DNA of 64,000 nt from Ostrinia nubilalis (Eukaryota; Arthropoda; Insecta; Lepidoptera; Crambidae): assembly GCF_963855985.1 (NCBI RefSeq), contig NC_087099.1, positions 12,058,001 through 12,122,000 of the forward strand, in the 5' to 3' direction. The position numbers and the translations under genes are program-made. The notes under the pieces are model-generated. The model searched no databases. It was not told where the DNA came from and saw only the letters and a list, made by a program, of their open reading frames with translations. Positions 44,901-56,900 of the stretch are shown here, in pieces. Within the stretch, counting starts at the first letter, position 1; the number at the start of each line of letters is the position of its first letter.

Positions 44901-47900
44901 TCTAGTTGTTGTTGTTTGATAATATTCAATGCATCGCTGGTCTTCAGATGAAACGTCAGAAGGTTCTGAAATATCTTCCATCTCCCAGAACTTTTGAATG
45001 TCGTCGAGATTATGTATGACGACATTGCATTGAAATGAAGTAACGTTACCGCTCAGTATCCAGCCCAACCGTGTTTGCTGGGCGGTCGGTAAGGTTGAAT
45101 TTGCTCTGCATAAACCATCTAATAAAATGGTTGAATATATGTCGGCACCTAACAGGACATCTACAGGACGGTTAATATAAAATTCGGGATCTGCTAATGA
45201 TATATTGTCGAGGTAGGACCAATCTGGTTTTGAAAAGGTACAACTTGGTAGATTCTTGACTAAATTTTTCATGATCAATGCATCTGTTTCAAAGGTGAAG
45301 TCGTTGGCTACAGACATACACTTGAGGCTAATCATCCCTTTGCAGCTGCTTTCATTATTGCCAACGCCTGATATCACACCCTTGCATTTTTTCCTTGGTA
45401 ATCTCAATAATTGAGCTGCGTGCTCAGTGATCAAAGAGATTTGCGAGCCTTGATCTAGGAGGGCACGCATTGTATGGTAAGAGCCATCCGCTGATTGTAT
45501 TTTGATAATCGCGGTTGGCAATAATATTTCTATTGGTTCGTTTGGTAGTGACACGTGCGAGCTACCTTTTACTTGTTTTCCTGAGTTAGCGTTCGCGCTT
45601 GTCGCACTCCCCGCCCCCGCACTTGCACCTCCGCTGACCGTTTCCGCTGTCACATTACACGATTGCGTAAATGCTTCATGCAATAAGCTATTATGCTCCT
45701 TATTACATTCGCGGCAACGATTACTTGATAAGCATGCTTTATTTCCATGGTAATTAAGACAGTTTAAACATATATTGAGTTTTGAAAGGAATTTGCGTTT
45801 GTTAAAAGGCGACATTTCTAAGAATTTCGGGCAAAAGTATATTCCATGATCATCACTTTTGCATACCGAACACTTGTATCTCGCTGTTGTAGGTCTATAG
45901 TTTTGTGGTTGTTGGTTTACACTGGAAGAGAATGCATTCTTGTTGAACTTTTGAAATTGAAACTGGTTGCTATTATGATTTTTCGTGTATCCTTGGTTTG
46001 ATGATGTTCCTGAATGTTTAGGCGTAGGGTTGTCTTGCTTCCTACGCGATGATTCAAGAGTAGTGAACTTAGCCTCCAGAAAGTCTAAAAACTCCTTTAA
46101 CGTAGGCAGTTCTCTCGGCTGTTTTAGTGATTCAACGTAGTCCATGTATGAATCTGAATCTAATTTTTGTGACAGAATGTGGACAATCAGAGGGTCTCAG
46201 GTACTGATGTCTACTCCTAGGTTTTTTATTGCATTAAGACATTCTAATGTCGTATCATGGACGCGTTTGATGTGGTTAGATGATTGTTGTTGTGCTGTTG
46301 GAAGATTTAGTAGGATGGTTACTTGTGACGTAAATAACAGTTTCTTATTGTTGTACCGTTGGTTAAGTATTTCCCAACAGGTAGTGTAGTTATCTGAGCT
46401 CACGGGAAGATGATGTATTAACTTCTCGGCCTCGCCTCTTACCTTGGTTTTCAGATATTGCATTTTTTGTGCATGCGACATGGTCGGATTGTTGTGTATA
46501 ATTTCGGTAAAGAGATCCTTAAATGAGACCCAGCTGTTATAATTGCCACTGAAGGTCGGTATTTCCATTAGTGGCGTTGATTTTTCCCTGTGCGCCAGAG
46601 ACCACATTTTCTGATTAATTTCTTTCTTGATTATGGTATACTTTCTCTCATAACTTGAAAAAGCATCCTCGTATTGTTTGTTAGACTCATCCAACTCGCT
46701 GTCTAACTCCCAGTGTAGGGAATCTATAGCAGACCAACGAGCCTGGAGAGTTCGTAATATGTCGTCAAATTCCCATTTTTCTGTTAAGGAATCTACGTCT
46801 ATGTTTGATATGGTTCGATGAAAAGCCTTGAAGTTGCTTTGTTGTTTTTTGAGCATTTCGTCAGTCTTGCTTGACGTACCTCTTGCTGTTGATTGGTTAA
46901 AGTCGACCGCCCTGGTTGCTGCCGACGGGTTAAAAGTTGCTGCTTTTAGCACAGGAGTGCTTGGTCTCTCTTGTGCTTGAGGTTGTTTGTAACTTAGAAT
47001 ACTTGTTCTGATTAAACCGTATCTCTCTCTTACTCGAAGTAAGGAGATTCCTCACCAAACTCTGATAACTTGATATGATTGTGTTCAAATTCGACCCAAT
47101 ATTTATCTAGCATTTCTATACGCCGTTGTAAATATTCAGGTGTTTTTCGTTCTGAACCATCTTTCTTGAAGTTGGTCCAGATCTGTTCGATGGCTGCTGC
47201 CACTTGCTGTTGAGTTGCCATGACATCGTCGATAGATGACATGGTTATTGAGAAATAAAAGGACAGATCTTACTTGATAAAGACGCCTTTTTTGCCGATG
47301 CTGATGCGGCTGGTGCTGCAGTGGAGATGCTGATGCTCCGACTGTAGCTGCTGATGATGGGTGCGCGGAGGATGCTCCCGCGGCACCTGCTGACTCCTGG
47401 TGACCCAAGTCCTTGTTGACCCGGGCTAGGTGTGCTTCTTGATTGCACTCCTACTGGTTGCGTGATGTGTCACAGCGCCTTGGTTGCACAGTAACACTGT
47501 CACGCACTTGGTGTGCACTTGTAGGTACACATTTTCCGATAGGTTCAGGGGAACCAATGACACGTGTACAGTTCACTGAAGACCCGTGTTTTTGATCCCG
47601 CCTTTTACGGAAGACTCGAAGGACCAATGTTCGGGTTGCCCCGAAACAAGATGTTAAATGATAAAACTTGATTTAGATAAAAAAGACTTATATTTGCACT
47701 TGAACTTATGTTAATGAATGAGTACGCGCGGCGCTCTTGATGGCTCAATGCGAACTGATTTGGTGAATGAAATATGAAATATTGATGAATTAGGTCAACG
47801 CGCAAATTGATGAGTTTACATAAATGTACGTAGCTTGCTCGTACAGGTATAAAGAATTTTCCAGGAGTATAATATCGTAACGAGTTATTGTTAATTTACA

Positions 47901-50900
47901 TTTCGTAGTATTAACGCATGACATTCAAAAGAGGGTTTTCATCAAAGTCGTGCCTATTTGAAACCGCAGGGAAACAATTTCCCACCGGACAAAAATAAAA
48001 TACATTTCCTGTCATTCCCGCAGAATTTACGAAAAAAATCCTGTGAAATATAATAAAAGGGGAATACCAGGATACCAGGGAATGCGTGGAGTTCATGTCC
48101 AAGTGCTTTGTGTATTCAATGTAAAGGTTCGGCCAAACCAACGCGTGCAGCTAGCGTGCGCGATGGCGATGGCGATCGCGACGTGTATGAATTTGTAGCG
48201 ATGAGTTCACATCAACGCGTCATGTCATTCGTCGCGGCGATCTATACAAGCGCAGTGATCGCCATTGCTATCGCCGACGATAGCTGCACGCGTTGGTTTG
48301 GCCGAAGCTTAAACGAAATACGACAAACGAACAACATGCCGGCAGTTCCACGTCAAAGGGAATAAAATGAAAGAATATTCAACAAAACGCGGAGCATTAC
48401 AATGCTACATTAAAGCTACGAGAGACTTAATTAGTCTGGTTTATGTACAGCTCTGAATTTTCAGCAAATTAAGTAGTTCAGCCCCACATTAAACTAGCGG
48501 CTGACGGACTGGCTACGCTAATTACAGCTTTATTAAAACAATTTTGTAGATACTCACTTCTATATTAGATTAACTATGAAACTCCAAAATTACGGTAAAG
48601 ATTCGCGACTCTGTGTTTCCTGCAATTAAATTTATATTATAATTTTTGGGTTGTTTTTTTAACGTTGATTAAAAGAGTTAATTATTGGGTACGTAAAAAT
48701 GTTTGTTAACCATTAAGGACTCAAATTAACGAAATTTCTCAGTATTAAAATAACATTCTTGGAAACGTAACTGACCCGTTCTCAATGTTCACACTTTCAG
48801 TTCGATAGGTGTCCTTAAGCTTTTGATACTTGACTTGATTCCAACAAACATGCACCAATAATACTCGTATTCGCTTCAGGAATAGATCAGTAGTGGCAAC
48901 ATCGGAGTTAAATGATGCTTCAATTCGCGGAAAATGAGTAGCGGTGAAGCAAATTAGGATCAATAGAATTTCGATTCAGTCACATCTGCTGGAATGATAA
49001 AGACATGTTGGTATTTTCGGTTATTTAGAACTACAAGTAGATTTGCGATGATATTAGGATAGGATTCTAGAAGTTGAAGTTTTCGAACGTTGTTTTAAAG
49101 TTCTCAGCTTTATTTTTACACGTAGATTAGTTGCGTTGCTAATTAATTATTAGGCGCTTGTCTAAAGCTGGGTTGCACCATCTTACTTTACCTTAACTCC
49201 ATACAAAAAACACCGGTTAAGGTTATAGGTACGGTAAATTACTATTATTCTTTGAAAAACTATTTCAAGGGTTTTTTTTAGGTTTTACGAGGGCAATTAG
49301 CGATCTTTCATTACTTCTTTTTTTTTCTTATCATACTGTAAAACTGCCCTATAAAAACAGCCCTTGTAAATTGAAATCTTAAATCAATATCTCCGAAAAT
49401 AAATCAAGAACGAGTCGGTACGTCTGTCAACCCTTTCAAGAGGCTGTCGCTCGCCGTCAAAACTTCGCCAAACTTTGCCCGACGCCCCACTCAGGGTACG
49501 GATAACGATAAAAGATTTAAGTGTTTTGACAAAAATCCATCGAGATCTATCCCGAAATAATGATGGCTGTATTTAAAGTTCTTTTCAGTATTTTGTTTTT
49601 TATATGAGTTGTATTACTCGTATTTTATTGTCATGTATTTATTTCAATCTCATCTGATGGTAAGTGATTGTCAGATCTAGAAGTCGACCTTTGGCTTATA
49701 ATTCCGAACAAATTCAAATAGTTTATTCAGTACATACTCGTAGGCCCTTCACTTATACACGTCCCAAATATAAATTGCCCTACCACAACTTTGGTACCAC
49801 AACATATGGGCTGGTGCTAAGAAGTGGCGGAACTGCGGAAGAAACTCAGTCACCTTTGTCAGCCTCTTTTAGACAACAGTAAAATCTGTTTTAAAATAAA
49901 TGAAGGAGACAACCTCATTTAATATTTTACTATTTCCTAATGTCTCCCGCCGAGCAATAAATAGCTTTACTGCTACAGTTGATGAATAGAATAAGTAGCT
50001 GAGGTCAAATTTCCAATGTAAGGGCATCATGGAGACATGGACCATAGGAGGAGGTGGTTAAGTAGAGAGTAGAAAGAGAAGTAGAATGACTCTTTATTGT
50101 GATTTTTGTAGTGTTACTTCTTGGTCTATATAGGTATTCTTAGAACCGTGTAACGATTTGTGCCCTCCAAAATCCCACTTTGAGAAAAAGACTCTGCGAT
50201 TAAAGGTTGAGTGTCAGTGACAGACTCAAAATAATGCTTCATCGCTTCAAGTGGTCTCATTGTCAAACTAACTCGATCTCAAATTGAGTGGCTCGAGCAC
50301 TTGTAAGTCTGAACAGCTTGCAAGCCGTCTCTGGGATTATTTCACCTATTGTTTGAATTGAGCGCTCTCTGTCTTTGTGCAATTATATTTAGCTGTCAGA
50401 TCCGTTATTGAGATTTGTTTCAGATATTGCAAGGCGTCTGTTTTCTGCGTAACGATAGTAATAAGAATATTATTGAATATTATTGAACATTAAATATTGA
50501 ATTGCATTGACACGCTGAAAAGTCGTAGAATGCTATTAAATTCTTAGGCCAGCACCAACTTACTTTAACAGTAACTAAAGCCTGGTCCGTGAGCACGTAG
50601 AATCCCGACGCGACTGTGCGACGGGCGCCCGCAGTGAGTGTGCGAGCGCGACAGCAACATAATTACGCGCGAGCGATAGGGATGGGTAGCTTGGGGTCAT
50701 TGGACGGGATTCTACGTGCTCACGGACCAGGCTTTACAACAATAATCGGTGCATATTACAATAATAATATTACTCCATACATGGAGTTTGACAGATTTTT
50801 AACGTTTATTAAAGTTAAAGTAAGATAGTGCAATTCAGCCTAAGTGTTCTAAAACCGAGTTGTTAAGAGCCATTATTAAAAAATAAAGGTAAAAACGTGT

Positions 50901-53900
50901 ACAAAACACAAATGAATTTAAAGGATCTACGATACCCACCTCTTCATTAAGTTGAAACAAATTACGTATTTAATAAAACTCTAATATAATTTAAACTTTT
51001 CTAATTCCACTTTGTTTTTAATAAGAAAGAGGAGAATTCCTAAAACATTACCGGATAAGTGTTTCCTCGTAATTTCCATATTAGAGGGTTTCTGAGTCAA
51101 TTGAACAAGTTAATCAAAATTAGCGGCGCTTTGATAAAATTAAGTTAATTTCATTCGCTATTACGGCCACGTTTAATGGCTTTACTCTATTAATATTAAA
51201 GCTTGTGCTTTGAGGTGTAATTGTTAGGTAGGTGTTTGTTAGATTTTGATTTTCACATTAAATTTTCTAAGGCTTAGTATAAGACGATATCTACTCTCTT
51301 TCTACGTTGTAAAGTCGTTGACACATCGTACTATGTAATTTTGATTCAAAGTGGCATCTGTGGCACATACATAGTTGCCACATATGTAAGAGGTGGAGCA
51401 TAACAAGCTAAAGATTGTATATCGCATCATCATTCGCCCACTGTTGGACAAGAAAGGATTTCCACAACGATCGGCACTTGCTGCCCGCATCCAGACTCTT
51501 CCCGCGACCTTTACCAGATCGCCGGTTCACCTCGTAGGAGGCCTGCCCACGCTACTTCTTCCAGCCCGTGGTCGCCATTCGAGAACTTTTCTGTCCCAAC
51601 GGCCATCGTCTCTACGAGCTATGTGCCCCGCCCACTGCCACTTGATTTTAGCAATTCTGCGACGCAGGACCGTTCATTGTGGAAAACCTTGGGGGAGGCC
51701 TTTGTCCAGCAGTGGACGTCATTTGGCTGAAACGAACGAACGAACGGTGCTTGCATCCAGGTGCTTTCTGCTACCTTTACCAGATGATCGCCTACGCTAC
51801 TCGTACGTGTCCGGTAAGTATTCGCCACTCGTCTGTAGCATCTTAGAAGTTGTAATGTAGATAATAATATTATTTTGTCAACAGTACATACTTTTACTAG
51901 ACATATAAATCCTTTATAATAATCTTACAAGGCGCCATATTCCGAGCTCTACTTAGTCGGCTAATTGGCGGTCGTTGAAAGATATTATTTATTTACGATC
52001 CATTAGTGGATTGTGTGCACGTTTTATCGCCTCACTTTCTGAATCGATTCAGCTGTTCATCGCATTATGAGCGATTAACTGCATATCGATGCGGTCTACA
52101 ATCGAGTGCGAACGCGTTTCCCGGTCCATTTAATACCCGTCTGTGTGCATATGGTATTATTAATGTATGGTAATGCATTGTTTTATGCGAGCACCATTTT
52201 GGATTAGGGTAAGGTTGCCACTATTGGACCACTTAACTTTAAAATGACATAATAGCGGAATTATGATAGATAGGCGCAACATGATTTAACATTTTAATAA
52301 GCCTTATATATAAGAACTTGCATGTGTCATTTGTGATTTTTAGCATTAACCATAAACAGAGAAAATAGAAAAAAACTGTTATGCCATGGTTGCTTTCTTT
52401 GGACCACTGTTTCTTTAATTGGACCAGTGAGTTGCTATCATTGGACTTAGGAAATTTTGTGCAGTGGTCCATTCAACGGTACTAGGAGAATTCAAACAAA
52501 TAAAAGACAATAATATAATAATCAATTTTATTATTCTACAATTTATTAGTCAACGCTTTATAAAATAAAATGGCACAGTCTCATTCTGTGCTTCAAGCCA
52601 TTTTTCTCAGTAATTTTGTAAGCTAAGCTTCTGACATCTTTTGGCGTGATTCCGTATAAACAGCTTTCCAACTCCAAAGTATGATCGACTAACTTTTTAA
52701 TTATAAATGATTTTTAACGATCAATTAGCTTTTCTAAGTCAGGAGTAAGGTCACCTGTCAAACCAATTATTTGTTTTGCACCTTTTGCTCTTAAATTTTT
52801 GTCGTCCAGCCTTCTTTTTAGCGTCGCTTTTGGTACACCATATAACCTACTTGCCTCATTCAGTCCAACTTCTTGTTAACTTAAAGCTTGTAGTGCCAAT
52901 GTCATGCTTTCTTCGTTCCACACATAGTATTCCCCTCGTTTTGCCATGCTAAAATAAAAATAAAACCATTTAAATTTATATTTTAAAAGTTGCTATGATT
53001 GGACCGGTCCAATTAAAGAGAAACTTACTGGTCCATTGATGGCAATTCAGAGCACAAAGACAAAAAGGTTAATATATAAAAATCTGTGAAATATTTCAAA
53101 AAACAGTTTACAAATCTACTTGAACAACTAAATAAGGCGTGCGATTCATAATAAATAACATTCAATAAACTGTACTTACCTGGTAAACTGTGTCACGAGA
53201 AAATTACATCGGGAGCGCGCGAAACACTGCAGCAAACGTCCTTCCTCAACGGAGCTCACGGCGACACTGGTGGAAGCGGGGGTTGGTACTAGCTTAAATA
53301 GCTAACGTTTCGTGCAAACGGTTGATTTTGAAAGTACTTAGGTTCCGAGAAATCAGAGCGGTCCAAAGAAAGAGCTGGTCCATTGATCGCAACCTTACCC
53401 TAATAGTACTTTATCTATAGTACCTAACTCTGCGTGAGTTAAGTACTATAGATAAAGTACACCTCCGTGGTCTCCAGTGGTTCTCAGAGCGTTTCTCAGA
53501 TGGGATACATTATTTTATGGTACCCGGATTTGTGAGATGCATTTTCCGATATTTTTATTTTCTTGTACAAAAAATTCCGACCGCTTTTTTCACTGTAGGT
53601 ACTGTTTCCTGGTATTAATTATTTTTTTGTATAAACATTTCCGAACTCCTTTTTCCCTGTATTTTTTTTTGTAGTCGTTCATTTTACTAGAGGCAAAACT
53701 TCTTAATCGTTTGTTGTGACCCTGTTTGCAATTTTGTATGGAATCTCCTTTTTATGTTTATTTTTCTCAATACGAAGTTTTACCAATCATTCTTGGACGA
53801 ATTAACCGCTACCCACCGAAATGCATGAAGCGTCGGCGCCGAGCAATCAGCATCATTAGGAACGTTTCCATTAATTACGTACAATTATTGATCTGTCAGT

Positions 53901-56900
53901 GCACTCAGCACTGATTGTGGCACTGACGATCAGCGAGCGTCAGTGCAATTCTAAAACCAACCTCACTGATTGGCAAATTTTGTTCCGACAAAAATACACA
54001 TACAAAGAAGATCCATACAAAATTACAAACAGGAAACAAACGAATAAGAAGTTTTACTCCTAGTAAAAATGGACGACTACGAAATTTTGCTTGAAAAAGG
54101 CGTTCGGAAATTTTTATACAAGAAAATAATTAAACAAGGAAAATTGTCGACAGTGAAAAAAGTCATCTGAATTTTTTATAAAATAAAATAAAAATATCGG
54201 AAAATATTGCATCTGCTTTGGAGTGCACATTAAACCGTCACTTTGACGAGTGAATGTGAGAGGCCTGAAGCTATCTTTAATCTTTAAATTCTAACACCAA
54301 GATGTTTAATGCACGCGAAAGATGTTAGCGTATTTGTTAACATAACATATTTATCATTAAGAATTCTAATACCTGATGGTCTATATTCTAAATTTAGGTA
54401 AGAAGTTGAAAATAACGCTAGAGAAAGTTTAGAAATCTACACCCAGATTAATGTTATTAGGATGGTAAGTAAAATCAACGTAAACAAAGTGACATTACAA
54501 AACTATTTAGACACTTATAACATAACTGGTTTAAAACCCGAATAAATAAGCATTTACTAATGAACCTATTAACTGTAATAATCTTGTTGCCAAGTCTTTG
54601 TTTATAACAGCTTGAAATTACAAAGTTTAACACGTTATTTAATTAATAAGTTAGTAAGTATTACTTTAATAGCCTTAGGTACTAATCAGTATTTGTTTTG
54701 GAACGTAATTTATCTAAGTTCATTAAGTAGATAGATGACGTACCGTAAACTGGTTACAATTAATTGTTTTGTTTGTCTTTTTTTAGTCCATTTTTGTATA
54801 AGTAAGTAATCAGTAACACCACAAACTGGAGCGACTGCATCGTAAAGGTAGCAGGAAGGCGCTGGCCGCTACCAACCGGGCAACATGGAAAGCATTGGGG
54901 GAGGCCTATGTTCAGCAGTGGACGTCCCATGGCTGAGATTATGATGATGATGATAAAGTGAAGCAATATAACCTTGTTAATTAAGTTAGAAAAACATTCT
55001 CGTAGATTTTAATCCATACCCCAATAAAATATCACCTAGGTTCTTGTTTTGAAAAGTATTTTGCCGATTCAAAATTATTTTATGTGTTAATTGTTATTTC
55101 GGAGAAACGAATACTATTTCATTGAAATCGAGATGCAAAAAGGCGAAAATCATAAATGAGAATTGTCAATGACCGTAATCGGTTTATCCCAGAAATGTGA
55201 CTATGTCCCTCAAAAACTTAAATCAAATTAAACTCCACATTTGATACATAAATCAAATTATACGAATTTTCAGGAATTATAATACATTTATGTTTACTAC
55301 ATGTATACACATAGTACAAACCTTATCTTGTTAACCTGCTTCTAGTTCGGGCCTAAGCGTTCCTAGTAACAATTAGTTATATTAACAGCAATTAATTGTG
55401 ACACTTGTAATAATTAATTAATGACTAATTTGCGAAATGAAGGTATCAACAGGTAATACATTATGTATCGATCATAAATCATAAATATCATAATATACCT
55501 ACTATCCGTTCGCTTTAAGTTTGCCGCTGGCGATATGACGTCACTCGAAGGGAATCGTCTATAACTTTCTCAAACTATATTTAAAATATTATTAATTTAT
55601 TATTATTGATAAAAATTGTATTTTTGCATAAAATAAGACACATTAATTGCGTTTAATCACTAACTAATTGCGTTTAATCGCGGTTGGGGAAGGGGACGCG
55701 CATTCCACGGACCGGCAAACTTAGCGCGAGTACTTTAGATTAATTAAACTATGAAGAACTGGACATCCATATAAAAACTGGTACATAACGAAAACCAACT
55801 TTAACTGAGTCAGCACTTAAGCTAGTATGGGAGCGGCATGGGAAGGGTGTTTTTGCGATGTCAAACGTCAGTGAGACTTCAAATGTGCTTCAGATTATAC
55901 CCCTCCCGCTCTAATACCCCAGGCCAGTGGTTCCCAAAGTTGTCTGGGATACGACTCATCTAATACAAGTTCCCTAACTCGGGGCCCACCTATATGAAAT
56001 TTCACCCACTGCCCAGCGGTTGGTTGGATGGGTGGGGTGGTGTGTCGTTCTACAGGCAGGGCCAACTCAATGTTCGCTCGCGACCCACCACTGGGTCGCG
56101 ACCCATAGTTTGGGAAACCCTGCCCCAGTCATTTACTTAATTAAGCGCAAGACCTATACGTACCCCATGTAGAACACACGTCAAAGGTATAAATTAGTTT
56201 TAACAAACACGTTCTCTATTCGCTCTGTTATATTCAAAGTGCCAATTCAAATACGAGTAACTATGATACAATTTTGATCTCGTATTGCCTTTGCACTTTG
56301 AACTGTGAAAATGTATCGGAAACAACAAAGGCTAATCCTAACCCTCGTGTACAAACAGACTTTCCAATACACAACTTTCCATCAAATTTTGTTGAGTAAA
56401 AAACACGCAGAGCGTTGGTGCATTCGCTTTTAAATTAATTAAAAAATTGAGTTCAGTTTCAAATAAAGTAATATCTTTGGACATTTTTACACTTCGCCAT
56501 GATGTACACTTGTATTTCTATTGTGCGAGGATCGAACCCACGTCCTTGGTATAGTAATCCGACGAATCACCATGCCAGACAGTAAAAATAAAAATTATTG
56601 GTTTAAACTACCATTAACCTCCCAAATCTGACAATAGAGTTAAGAATTGAGATCTCAAGTAATTATTATTATTCTGCGCTATTACACTCGATAGAAGATA
56701 AAGAAAACTAAATTAAGTCCTAGTCTATAAAGATTCAAGCATCAAAACTTTTAATTTTCTATAAATATTAATTCGCTCACTTCAGGAAAAGGGGAAGCTA
56801 TTTCCCACAATGAATTATGTTCTCAAAGCAACATGTTATACATAGTTTAAGCGGGAAACTGGGACCCTTTTCAAAAAGTTGTCATTCACATACTTTTGCC

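Larger units (their letters stand above)
39370..47845 (-). mobile_element. BEL/Pao LTR retrotransposon with envelope region
   Basis: 8476 bp on the minus strand: two 218-bp LTRs that I read as identical, five-base target duplication GGTAT at 39365-39369 and 47846-47850, primer-binding region directly inside the upstream LTR, and gag, protease, reverse transcriptase, RNase H, integrase and env regions in that order. It sits in intron 1 of the LRR gene in the gene's own transcriptional direction. Three lesions break the coding frame: a frameshift at 47030-47051, a TGA at 46197-46199, and a frameshift between 44586 and 44703. The ~4.8-kb RT-to-env stretch is intact. Five-base duplications, the DUF1759-type gag core and the D-Q-G-S-Q protease support BEL/Pao. 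Gag-pol plus env in one frame resembles the roo lineage. Confidence 0.95.
47851..52204. other. Intron 1 of the LRR gene, repeat-rich, no exon
   Basis: Intronic sequence upstream of the BEL/Pao element. The MITEs and LINE pieces that I recognise are listed separately. The rest is AT-rich with short frames and no exon that would fit the LRR protein, whose flanking exons already join in phase. Confidence 0.6.

Noticed and set aside
47245..47448. Frames in the BEL/Pao leader
   Set aside because: They lie before the gag ATG in a GC-rich, CTG-repetitive leader and overlap each other. Not supported as proteins.
1740..47590. Recurring AGACCCGTGT motif
   Set aside because: Found at about 1740, 11580, 13685 (inverted), 14812 and 47581, but with no shared flanks, so no repeat family can be defined.
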